Assembly (NCBI GenBank): GCA_934096175.1
Contig: CAKOLG010000034.1
Coordinates: 1-11,086, forward strand
Direction: 5' to 3'
Origin: an uncultured Bacilli bacterium
Lineage (GTDB): Bacteria > Bacillota_I > Bacilli_A > RF39 > UBA660
DNA: 11,086 bases
Positions 1-5,707 of the stretch are shown here, piece by piece (position 1 is the first letter of the stretch; every line of letters starts with the position of its first letter). The notes under the pieces are model-generated. The model did not search any database. It was not told where the DNA came from and worked only from the letters and a program-made list of their open reading frames with translations. Position numbers and translations under genes: made by a program.

Positions 1-58
1 CAGAGAAGTTAAGCACTTAAACGCCGAAGATAGTGAAAGCGAAAATAGGTAGTTGCCA
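1..58 (+). rRNA. rrf: 5S ribosomal RNA, 3' part (5' end outside window)
   Basis: The first 58 bases match the conserved 3' half of bacterial 5S rRNA in order: the AGAAGTTAAGC block, ACGCCGA, GATAGTG, and a terminal AGGTAGTTGCCA like the usual AGGACGTTGCCA. The molecule is cut by the window edge, so its 5' half and the pairing partner of the closing helix are not visible. A run of nine T (59-67) follows immediately, fitting termination of an rRNA operon just after 5S. The exact mature 3' end is uncertain by a few bases. No tRNA follows before the next gene. Confidence 0.88.
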
Positions 59-115
59 TTTTTTTTTGCGTTAAAATATTTTTTTGAATTTTTATGTCAA
101 ATATATATATTCATA

Positions 116-145
116 TTGAATTTAATAATTTAGTATTGATATAAT
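116..145 (+). promoter_or_regulatory. Probable promoter of tsaE
   Basis: TTGAAT (116-121) and a perfect TATAAT (140-145) are separated by 18 bp. Transcription would start near 152, leaving a very short leader before the GGGTGA ribosome binding site and the ATG at 164. The sequence is very AT-rich, so the -35 assignment is weaker than the -10. Confidence 0.5.
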
Positions 146-163
146 CTATTTGGGTGATATATT

Positions 164-616
164 ATGAATTATAAATTTACATCAAGATGTGAAGAAGATA
201 CTATGGAAATTGCGGAAAATTTGGAAAGTGAAAAATTTCCTGGTATGGTTATTTGCTTGGATGGTGAACTTGGTAGTGGTAAAACAGTATTTGTTAAAGG
301 ATTTGCTAAAGCTTTAGGTTTGACTGATACTATTACTAGTCCTACTTTTAGTTTAGTTAAAGAATATTTAAATGGTGAAATGCCTTTATACCATATGGAT
401 GTTTATCGTTTAGATGATTCTAATGAGGATTTTGGATTATCTGATTATTTAAATGATGATGCGGTTTGCATTATTGAATGGCCCGAAATGATAGAAGATC
501 AATTACCGGAAGAAAGGTTAGATATAAAATTTAAGGTTTTGGATGAAAATACTAGAGTATTAATATTTACACCTTATGGTCAAAAATATGAGGATTTATG
601 TGAAGCTGTTTTGTGA
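164..616 (+). CDS. tsaE: TsaE, P-loop ATPase for tRNA t6A synthesis
   Basis: TsaE is the ATPase that acts with TsaB and TsaD to transfer the threonylcarbamoyl group onto A37 of ANN-decoding tRNAs in the cytoplasm. The 150-residue protein has the normal family length. It shows a Walker A P-loop GELGSGKT (residues 34-41), the family block SPTFSLVKEY (59-68), HMDVYRL (77-83) and IIEWPE (103-108). The ATG is preceded by GGGTGA at a normal distance. It is the first gene after the 5S rRNA, with its own promoter. Its stop codon lies inside an intrinsic terminator, so it seems to be transcribed apart from tsaB-rimI-tsaD although the four genes are adjacent. The identification rests on several clear motifs plus context. 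Confidence 0.95.
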   Translation: MNYKFTSRCEEDTMEIAENLESEKFPGMVICLDGELGSGKTVFVKGFAKALGLTDTITSPTFSLVKEYLNGEMPLYHMDVYRLDDSNEDFGLSDYLNDDAVCIIEWPEMIEDQLPEERLDIKFKVLDENTRVLIFTPYGQKYEDLCEAVL

Positions 617-632
617 TTAAACAGTTTTTTTT
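603..632 (+). terminator. Intrinsic terminator overlapping the end of tsaE
   Basis: A stem CTGTTT (606-611) pairs with AAACAG (619-624) across a 7-nt loop. Eight T follow (625-632), and A residues at 603-604 extend the pairing with the T run. The tsaE TGA (614-616) falls in the loop. Confidence 0.75.
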
Positions 633-644
633 AATGTTAAATTA

Positions 645-653
645 TGTTATAAT
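645..653 (+). promoter_or_regulatory. Extended -10 promoter of tsaB-rimI-tsaD
   Basis: TG at 645-646, one base, then TATAAT at 648-653 form a perfect extended -10 element, directly after the tsaE terminator. No good -35 is visible, which is usual for extended -10 promoters. Transcription would start near 660, only a few bases before the ribosome binding site of tsaB. Confidence 0.6.
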
Positions 654-674
654 TATCTATTGAGAGGCGATAAT

Positions 675-1253
675 ATGTATTCTTTATTTCTTGATACTCA
701 TGATAAAAAAGTGATAATAATTTTATTTAAAAATTGTAAAGTAATTGATCATTTTGAACTTATTTCTAATAATAAGCATAGTGTAATTACGCTTCCTGCT
801 ATAAAGAATATATTGGAAAATAATAATTTGTTAGTTAAGGATTTAAACGAAGTAATAGTTGTCAATGGACCTGGATCTTTTACAGGGGAACGTATTGCTG
901 TTACTATTGCTAAAACGATGGCTTTTGCTTTGAATATACCAATTAAGGTTATTGATTCTTTATCTGTTATGGCAATAAATATTAATAGTGATAATAAATA
1001 TGTAGCTATTAGTGATCGAAATGGTGCTTTTGTTGGACATTTTGATAAAAATAATAGTATTTTAGAACCTTTTGTCTATTTATCGACTAGTGATTTTCTA
1101 TTATATTCACAAAAATATAAAGTTTATGAAAGTGTTGATATAAATTATGAACTTGTTTATAGTTATGTTAAACAGTTAAAAAGCGTTAATCCACACGAAG
1201 TCAAACCTTTGTATGTAAAAGGAATAAGTGTTTTAAATGATAAAAGAGCTTAG
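675..1253 (+). CDS. tsaB: TsaB, t6A complex scaffold (inactive TsaD paralogue)
   Basis: TsaB is the dimerisation partner of TsaD in the bacterial t6A complex. The start is placed at ATG 675, preceded by GAGAGG, rather than at the in-frame TTG at 660, which lies upstream of that binding site. The resulting 192-residue protein is at the short end of the family range. The N-terminus MYSLFLDT resembles the ASKHA strand 1, and the signature GPGSFTGERIAV (residues 65-76) corresponds to the family's GPGSFTGLRIG, with E replacing L and A replacing the second G. The C-terminus has the usual KPLYVKG-like block. The final 17 bases overlap rimI, showing translational coupling. The N-terminal half is better conserved than the C-terminal half. 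Confidence 0.92.
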   Translation: MYSLFLDTHDKKVIIILFKNCKVIDHFELISNNKHSVITLPAIKNILENNNLLVKDLNEVIVVNGPGSFTGERIAVTIAKTMAFALNIPIKVIDSLSVMAININSDNKYVAISDRNGAFVGHFDKNNSILEPFVYLSTSDFLLYSQKYKVYESVDINYELVYSYVKQLKSVNPHEVKPLYVKGISVLNDKRA

Positions 1254-1662
1254 TATAGAGGATGAAACAATTTATAATAATTTAGGTTTAATAATAAATA
1301 GTAATTTTATTAATTTATATAAATTAGACCATATTTTGAATAATCATTTTGATTTTATTTATGGTTATTATGATAAAAATGAATTAGTTGGTTTTATTCA
1401 TTTTACAAAATTATATGAAAATATGGATATTAACAATATTGTTGTATCTGAAAAATATCGAAATAAGGGAATAGCTACTGCTTTAATAAATTTTGCTATT
1501 TCTAAGTTTAATGATTTAAAAAATGTTTTTTTGGAAGTTAATGATAAGAATATTAATGCTGTTAATTTGTATAAAAAATTGGGTTTTAAAGTTATTGATG
1601 TTAGAATGAGATATTATGGTATAGATGATGCACTTATTATGCAAAAGGAGGTTTTTTTATGA
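1237..1662 (+). CDS. rimI: RimI-like GNAT N-acetyltransferase
   Basis: This is a GNAT-fold acetyltransferase of 141 residues, the usual length for RimI, which in E. coli acetylates the N-terminal alanine of ribosomal protein S18. The acetyl-CoA binding motif is visible as VVSEKYRNKGIATALI (residues 69-84, with R-x-x-G-x-A), followed by LEVNDKNINAVNLYKKLGF (99-117), the typical motif B region. The ATG sits inside the end of tsaB behind an AAGGAATAAG binding site, and the TGA overlaps the tsaD start as ATGA. This tsaB-rimI-tsaD order is common in Firmicutes and supports the name. GNAT substrates cannot be read from sequence, so the S18 role is inferred from family and neighbours. Confidence 0.88.
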   Translation: MIKELSIEDETIYNNLGLIINSNFINLYKLDHILNNHFDFIYGYYDKNELVGFIHFTKLYENMDINNIVVSEKYRNKGIATALINFAISKFNDLKNVFLEVNDKNINAVNLYKKLGFKVIDVRMRYYGIDDALIMQKEVFL

Positions 1663-2663
1663 AAGATGTTAATATTTTAGCTATTGAAACTTCGTGTGAT
1701 GAAACTAGTATGGCGATTATAAAAAATGGTACAGAATGTAAGGCTTTAACAATATTAACGCAGATGGATACTCATGCTGAATTTGGTGGAGTTGTTCCAG
1801 AAATAGCGTCGAGGATGCATACAGAAAATATAACGATGGTTTTAGCTGATACTTTAAAAAAAGCTTCTATGACGGTTGATCAAGTAGATGCTATTGCTGT
1901 TACTTATGCACCTGGTTTAATGGGAAGTTTATTAGTTGGTGTAGAATGTGCTAAAACATTAGCTTTTGTATATAATAAGCCTTTAATTGCTGTAAATCAT
2001 ATTGCTGGTCATATATATGCAAATAATCTTGAAAATGTTATGAAATATCCTTTACTTGCCTTAGTAGTTAGTGGGGGACATACTGATTTGATTATGATGA
2101 ATGGTGATTATGAATTTAAACATTTGGGTGGAACTTTAGATGATGCAATTGGTGAGTGTTATGATAAAGTAGCTAGAGTTTTGGATTTAAAATATCCAGG
2201 AGGACCTAATGTTGAAAAAATGGCTTTAAGTGGTAAACATACTTATGATTTACCTATTCCGATGAATGATGAGTCTTTTAATATGAGTTTTAGTGGTTTA
2301 AAAAGTAGTATTATTAATTTGGTTCATAATGAAAAGCAAAGAGGCCATGAAATAATAAAAGAAGATTTGGCACGAAGTTTTCAAGATGTAGCTATTGATC
2401 AATTAATTAGAAAATCAGAAATAGCAATTAAAAAATATAATGTAAAGAATATGATTGTTGCTGGTGGAGTGTCTGCTAATAAGTACTTAAGAGAAGAGTT
2501 AAAAAAATTGACTGAAAAATATGGTGTTTCTTTATCCGTACCTAAGATGTTATATTGTACGGACAATGCTGCTATGATTGGGGCGGCTGCATATCCGCTA
2601 TATTTAAAGGGTCAATTTGCTGATTTAGATTTAAATGCGACAAGCAGTGATTTATTGTATTAA
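1659..2663 (+). CDS. tsaD: TsaD, catalytic threonylcarbamoyltransferase for tRNA t6A
   Basis: TsaD transfers the threonylcarbamoyl group from threonylcarbamoyl-AMP to A37 of tRNA, together with TsaB and TsaE. The 334-residue protein has full family length and all diagnostic elements: TSCDETS (11-17), FGGVVPEIASRMH (42-54), the metal-binding HIAGH (H114 and H118), VVSGGHTDL (136-144), GGTLDDAIGE (157-166), GGVSANKYLRE (269-279) and CTDNAAMIG (300-308) with metal ligand D302. A strong AAAGGAGG binding site precedes the ATG, which overlaps the rimI stop by four bases. The threonylcarbamoyl-AMP synthase (TsaC/YwlC) needed upstream in the pathway is not in the window. Confidence 0.97.
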   Translation: MKDVNILAIETSCDETSMAIIKNGTECKALTILTQMDTHAEFGGVVPEIASRMHTENITMVLADTLKKASMTVDQVDAIAVTYAPGLMGSLLVGVECAKTLAFVYNKPLIAVNHIAGHIYANNLENVMKYPLLALVVSGGHTDLIMMNGDYEFKHLGGTLDDAIGECYDKVARVLDLKYPGGPNVEKMALSGKHTYDLPIPMNDESFNMSFSGLKSSIINLVHNEKQRGHEIIKEDLARSFQDVAIDQLIRKSEIAIKKYNVKNMIVAGGVSANKYLREELKKLTEKYGVSLSVPKMLYCTDNAAMIGAAAYPLYLKGQFADLDLNATSSDLLY

Positions 2664-2668
2664 TTTTC

Positions 2669-2696
2669 GTTAGAATCTTTTTTCAAAGATTTTAAT
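2669..2696 (+). other. AT-rich hairpin between tsaD and the epimerase gene
   Basis: AATCTTT (2674-2680) pairs with AAAGATT (2685-2691) around a TTTC loop, and the stem can be extended on both sides with A-T and G-U pairs. No T run follows, so it does not look like a full terminator. It may be a partial terminator or an mRNA 3'-end stabiliser. No convincing promoter lies in the gap (the TATAAT at 2708-2713 is too close to the ribosome binding site), so the next gene may be read through from tsaD. Confidence 0.3.
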
Positions 2697-2726
2697 ATGG
2701 TATTATATATAATAAGAAGGTGTTCT

Positions 2727-3674
2727 ATGAAAAAGATTTTAGTAACAGGAGCAGCAGGAACAATTGGGTTGCAGGTTATAAGATTTTTACTTAGTGAAGG
2801 TAAATATGAAATTACAGCTTTAGATTTAAAAACTAAGCATGTTTATAAAAGATTAAAAAAATTAAGAAAAAGGATTAATATTGTTTATGGTGATGTTAAT
2901 GATTCTATAATCGTTGATTCATTAGTAAAATCTCATGATGTTGTAATTCATTTAGCTGGTGTATTACCACCATTTGCCAATGTAAGAGATGATCTTTGTA
3001 AAGCAGTAGATTATAATGGAACAGTTTGTATTGTAGATGCAATAAAAAATTATAATCCAGATTGTTTATTATTATATGCTTCTAGTACTTCAGTTTATGG
3101 TTATCAAGAAAATTCAGAAGAAATATCTGTGAATACAAAATGTAATGTTGATAATTATGATTATTATTCAAGTTATAAATTAAAAGCTGAGGAATACATA
3201 ACAAAACAAATAAAAAAATATTCAATATTTAGGTTAGCTTATGTTTTGGGTGATCCTGGATGTGAGTCATTAATTTATAATATTAAACCAAGTACAAAGC
3301 TTGAAGTTGTTTCAGCAGAAGATGCTGGCTATGCTTTTGTTTGTGCTATTGATTTTGAAAAAGATGTTGTTGGAAAGGTATTTAATTTATCTGGAGGCGA
3401 AAAGTTTAGAACTGTTTATAAAGACTACTTATTAAATGTTTTTAAAACTTATGGTTTATCGATTCGTTTCTTCTCAACTTTTCTTTGTGCAGAAAAAAAT
3501 TTTTTTGGCGGATTTTATTCTGATGGTGATGAACTAGAAAATATTTTGCATTTTAGAAGTAAAAATTTAGGTGTTTACTATAATTTGCTAGATAAATATA
3601 GATATAAGGTTACACGTTTTTTGCCACGTTTGTTGGCGTTACCTTTTATTTTAAAGTATAAGCGTAATAAGTAG
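2727..3674 (+). CDS. NAD-dependent epimerase/dehydratase-like protein (extended SDR)
   Basis: This is a Rossmann-fold member of the extended short-chain dehydrogenase/reductase superfamily; the substrate cannot be told. The start is set at ATG 2727 behind AAGAAGGTG, giving 315 residues; an in-frame ATG at 2697 has no binding site and adds only a non-conserved extension. Visible features are the nucleotide-binding TGAAGTIG (residues 7-14), an acidic residue after strand 2 (ALDLKT, 31-36), GDVND (55-59), HLAG (75-78), YASSTSVYG (117-125) with the catalytic serine region, and the YSSYK form of YxxxK (Y147, K151). The C-terminus (about 290-315) is rich in basic and hydrophobic residues and may contact a membrane. 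It lies 10 bases upstream of the patatin gene, suggesting co-transcription. Confidence 0.85.
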   Translation: MKKILVTGAAGTIGLQVIRFLLSEGKYEITALDLKTKHVYKRLKKLRKRINIVYGDVNDSIIVDSLVKSHDVVIHLAGVLPPFANVRDDLCKAVDYNGTVCIVDAIKNYNPDCLLLYASSTSVYGYQENSEEISVNTKCNVDNYDYYSSYKLKAEEYITKQIKKYSIFRLAYVLGDPGCESLIYNIKPSTKLEVVSAEDAGYAFVCAIDFEKDVVGKVFNLSGGEKFRTVYKDYLLNVFKTYGLSIRFFSTFLCAEKNFFGGFYSDGDELENILHFRSKNLGVYYNLLDKYRYKVTRFLPRLLALPFILKYKRNK

Positions 3675-3684
3675 AGGTTGAACT

Positions 3685-4737
3685 ATGAAAAAGGGAATAG
3701 TATTAGAAGGGGGCGGCGTAAAAGGCGCTTATCAAATAGGTGCTTATTATGCTATAAAAGACTGCCATGTAAAAATTGATGGTTTTGTTGGAACATCTAT
3801 TGGATCTTTTAATGCTGCAATGCTTGCAAGTGGGAAGTTCATGGAGTTATTAAATTTTTGGTACAATGTTAGTCCAGGGATTATATTAGGGTTTGATGAA
3901 AATTTTATTAATGCATTTAATGGGGAAGATTTAAGTATTACAACTTTGAAAGGTGCATTTAATACGCTTAAAAATATTATTCTTAATATGGGGATAGATA
4001 ATAAAAATTTACAAGATAAACTTTATGAATTACTTGATTTTGATGATTTTAAAAATAGTTCTTATGATTTTGGTTTAGTAACTGTTAGGTTGCCGAAAAT
4101 GGAACCAGTTTATGTTTATAAAGAAGATTTATCAAATATTAAAGAATTGTGTGAATATATTTTAGCTAGTTGTTATTTGCCAGTTTTTAGAGAAAAACGT
4201 ATAATTGACAATCATTTTTATGTTGATGGTGGTTTTTATGATAATTCTCCTGTGGAGATGTTAGCTAAAAAAGGCTATGAAGAAATATATGTTATAAATG
4301 TAAAAGGAATTGGAATAAATCGTAAATATAGTAATGATAATATAAAGATTATTAATGTTAAACCAAGTAGAAATAATGGTAGTATTTTGGAATTAAGTAC
4401 AGATGTTATAAGAGATAATATAAAAATGGGATATTATGATACTTTGAGAATTGTCAAAAAACTTGATGGTTTTAAGTATTGTTTTTATAAAAAAAGTGAT
4501 TTTTATTATGATTTTATTCTAAGGAAAATTGATAAAAGATTGATAAGGAGAGTTAGTAATTTCTTTAATGTCAGTGATAATAGAGATATTGTTATAAAAG
4601 CTTTGGAATATGTCTTGGAAAAAGATAATGTTAATTATTATGATATTTATAGAGTTGGTAAATTATTGAAATTGTATCGAAAAAATACTAATAAAAATTT
4701 TGTTTATAAATTTGTTAGTCAACTTAGATTTTTCTAG
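3685..4737 (+). CDS. Patatin-like phospholipase family protein
   Basis: This is a predicted serine lipid acyl hydrolase with a Ser-Asp dyad. The 350-residue protein begins almost at once with the oxyanion-hole glycine block GGGVKG (9-14), followed by the nucleophile elbow GTSIG (36-40, S38), ASCYLPVF (161-168) and the dyad aspartate in DGG (D181), so all catalytic elements are intact. No signal peptide is visible; related short bacterial patatins are cytoplasmic or membrane-associated. The C-terminal 150 residues are lysine- and tyrosine-rich with no motif I recognise. A GAGGT binding site overlaps the end of the preceding gene, and the two genes are probably one transcription unit. The natural lipid substrate is unknown. 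Confidence 0.9.
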   Translation: MKKGIVLEGGGVKGAYQIGAYYAIKDCHVKIDGFVGTSIGSFNAAMLASGKFMELLNFWYNVSPGIILGFDENFINAFNGEDLSITTLKGAFNTLKNIILNMGIDNKNLQDKLYELLDFDDFKNSSYDFGLVTVRLPKMEPVYVYKEDLSNIKELCEYILASCYLPVFREKRIIDNHFYVDGGFYDNSPVEMLAKKGYEEIYVINVKGIGINRKYSNDNIKIINVKPSRNNGSILELSTDVIRDNIKMGYYDTLRIVKKLDGFKYCFYKKSDFYYDFILRKIDKRLIRRVSNFFNVSDNRDIVIKALEYVLEKDNVNYYDIYRVGKLLKLYRKNTNKNFVYKFVSQLRFF

Positions 4738-4755
4738 TATTATTTTAAATAATTA

Positions 4756-4763
4756 TGTATAAT
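4756..4763 (+). promoter_or_regulatory. Probable -10 element of the yebC-family gene
   Basis: A TATAAT hexamer lies at 4758-4763, preceded directly by TG. The leader to the ATG at 4792 would be about 22 bases and includes the ACGAGGTG binding site. No clear -35 is seen, and a 7-bp AT-only dyad (4739-4753) covers the expected area. Confidence 0.45.
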
Positions 4764-4791
4764 ATAAAAAGTTAAAACGAGGTGTTAAATT

Positions 4792-5517
4792 ATGGGAAGA
4801 GCTTATGCAGTTAGAGAAGCAAAAATAAAAAAGACAGGAGCAGCTAGAGGTAAAGTATATACAAATTTTGCTAAAGAGATTTATTTGGCTGCAAAAAAAG
4901 GCGTTCCAGAAGTAGAAGCAAATAGTGCATTAAAACATTTGATTGAAAAAGCTAAAAAGATGCAGGTTCCAGCAGATATTATTAATAGAGCAATTGACAA
5001 AGCTAAAGGTGCTGGTAAAGATGAGTATGAAGAAATCCTTTATGAAGGTTTTGGGCCAGGTGCTTCAACATTAATGATTAAAACGTTAACTGATAATGTA
5101 AATAGAACTGTTGGTGAAGTTCGAGCAGCTTTTAATAAGGTTCATAAAAGTTTAGGGGTTAGTAATTCAGTTTCTTATAATTATGATAATTTAACTGTTT
5201 TAAGTTTTAAATCTGATAAAGAGGAAGAAATACTAATGGCTTTATTAGATGCAGGTATTGAACCATTAGAATGTGAGACTGAGAATGGTTTTCTAAATAT
5301 TTCTGTAAAGTATGTAGATGGTTTAAGAACAAAAGAAATAATAGAGGCAATACAAAATGATGTTGATTATGAGGTTGATGAATCAGGATGGTATGCTAAA
5401 GATACGATTACATTAACAGGAGAAGATTTGGAGTTATTTAATAGGTTGTATGACTTATTAGATGCAGTTGATGATGTAACTGATATTTATCATAATGTTA
5501 ATTTAGGAGACAATTAA
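4792..5517 (+). CDS. yebC: YebC/TACO1-family protein, YeeN type
   Basis: This belongs to the YebC/PmpR/TACO1 family, long annotated as DNA-binding regulators but more recently linked to helping ribosomes through proline-rich stretches. The 241-residue protein has normal length. The N-terminus MGRAYAVREAKIKKTGAARGK differs from the classic MAGHSKWANI opening and resembles the YeeN subgroup. Conserved blocks include FAKEIYLAAKKG (23-34), VPADIINRAIDKAKG (about 59-73), YEGFGPGASTLMI (84-96), LTDNVNRTVGEVRAAFNK (about 99-116) and the C-terminal VTDIYHNVNLGDN (229-241), nearly the same as the YeeN ending. It stands alone between its own promoter and terminator. Family membership is secure; the YeeN grouping is from memory of the family pattern. 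Confidence 0.93.
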   Translation: MGRAYAVREAKIKKTGAARGKVYTNFAKEIYLAAKKGVPEVEANSALKHLIEKAKKMQVPADIINRAIDKAKGAGKDEYEEILYEGFGPGASTLMIKTLTDNVNRTVGEVRAAFNKVHKSLGVSNSVSYNYDNLTVLSFKSDKEEEILMALLDAGIEPLECETENGFLNISVKYVDGLRTKEIIEAIQNDVDYEVDESGWYAKDTITLTGEDLELFNRLYDLLDAVDDVTDIYHNVNLGDN

Positions 5518-5529
5518 GTCGCCTTTTTT
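5505..5529 (+). terminator. Intrinsic terminator of the yebC-family gene
   Basis: GGAGAC (5506-5511) pairs with GTCGCC (5518-5523) apart from one internal A/G mismatch, with a 6-nt AATTAA loop that contains the stop codon, followed by six T (5524-5529). Confidence 0.7.
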
Positions 5530-5543
5530 ATTGGAAATTAAAA

Positions 5544-5564
5544 CATAAAGCTAACTACTTTATG
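5544..5564 (+). repeat. Left recombination site of the predicted inverton
   Basis: CATAAAG (5544-5550), spacer CTAACTA (5551-5557), CTTTATG (5558-5564). It is flanked by TAAAA on the outside and ATAAC on the inside. The arms are perfectly palindromic and the spacer sets the direction. Confidence 0.85.
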
Positions 5565-5570
5565 ATAACT

Positions 5571-5606
5571 AAAAAAATCCTAAAAAAAATTAGGATATAT
5601 TTTTTT
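5571..5606. terminator. Bidirectional intrinsic terminator inside the invertible segment
   Basis: ATCCTAA (5577-5583) pairs perfectly with TTAGGAT (5590-5596) around a 6-A loop. Seven T follow on the + strand (5600-5606, after ATAT). On the - strand the stem is followed at once by a T run, from the A run at 5571-5577, so leftward termination should be at least as strong. In the present orientation it isolates the promoter from upstream transcription; after inversion the stronger face would sit just before the lipoprotein gene. Confidence 0.75.
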
Positions 5607-5647
5607 GACCATATATTTTTTTATTTATTTAAATAAAATTGTAACTA

Positions 5648-5656
5648 TGATATAAT
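5648..5656 (+). promoter_or_regulatory. Extended -10 promoter inside the invertible segment
   Basis: TG (5648-5649), A, then TATAAT (5651-5656) form a perfect extended -10 element. The best -35 at standard spacing is a weak TTTAAA (5628-5633). Transcription would start near 5663, and the leader would contain the whole right-hand recombination site before the AAGGTGG binding site. The promoter faces the lipoprotein gene as written. Confidence 0.72.
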
Positions 5657-5672
5657 ATAAATAATAATAAAA

Positions 5673-5693
5673 CATAAAGTAGTTAGCTTTATG
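5673..5693 (-). repeat. Right recombination site of the predicted inverton
   Basis: CATAAAG (5673-5679), spacer TAGTTAG (5680-5686), CTTTATG (5687-5693): the exact reverse complement of the left site over 21 bp. It ends three bases before the ribosome binding site of the lipoprotein gene, and in RNA it would fold as a 7-bp hairpin with a 7-nt loop. Confidence 0.85.
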
Positions 5694-5707
5694 ATAAGGT
5701 GGTATAT

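Larger units (their letters stand above)
5544..5693. other. Predicted invertible promoter switch (inverton)
   Basis: Two 21-bp sites of the form CATAAAG-N7-CTTTATG bound this 150-bp segment. The 7-bp arms are identical, and the spacers CTAACTA and TAGTTAG are exact reverse complements, so the whole sites form a perfect inverted pair. Inverted arms around a 7-bp asymmetric spacer are the usual core-site geometry of tyrosine recombinases, and oppositely oriented spacers give inversion rather than excision. The 108 bp between the sites contain a bidirectional terminator and an outward promoter facing the lipoprotein gene. As shown, the promoter is ON. The geometry is seen directly; that inversion occurs is inferred. 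No recombinase gene is present in the window. Confidence 0.82.

Noticed and set aside
660..674. Longer N-termini for tsaB (TTG 660), the SDR gene (ATG 2697), the lipoprotein (GTG 5699) and the response regulator (GTG 7551)
   Set aside because: In each case the downstream start has a ribosome binding site at normal distance, while the longer version either overlaps that site or has none and adds residues that do not fit the family.
2701..2713. TATAAT at 2708-2713 as promoter of the SDR gene
   Set aside because: A transcript from it would start at or inside the ribosome binding site, and no suitable -35 is present in this AT-only stretch.
5605..5610. TTGACC as the -35 of the lipoprotein promoter
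   Set aside because: It lies 40 bp from the TATAAT at 5651 and has no good -10 at 16-19 bp; the extended -10 explains the promoter without it.
5544..5693. The paired sites as att sites or dif sites of an integrated element
   Set aside because: The spacers are in opposite orientation, which gives inversion and not excision, and only 108 bp lie between them. The CATAA/TTATG similarity to dif arms is limited, and the spacing between those blocks (11) does not match dif (6).
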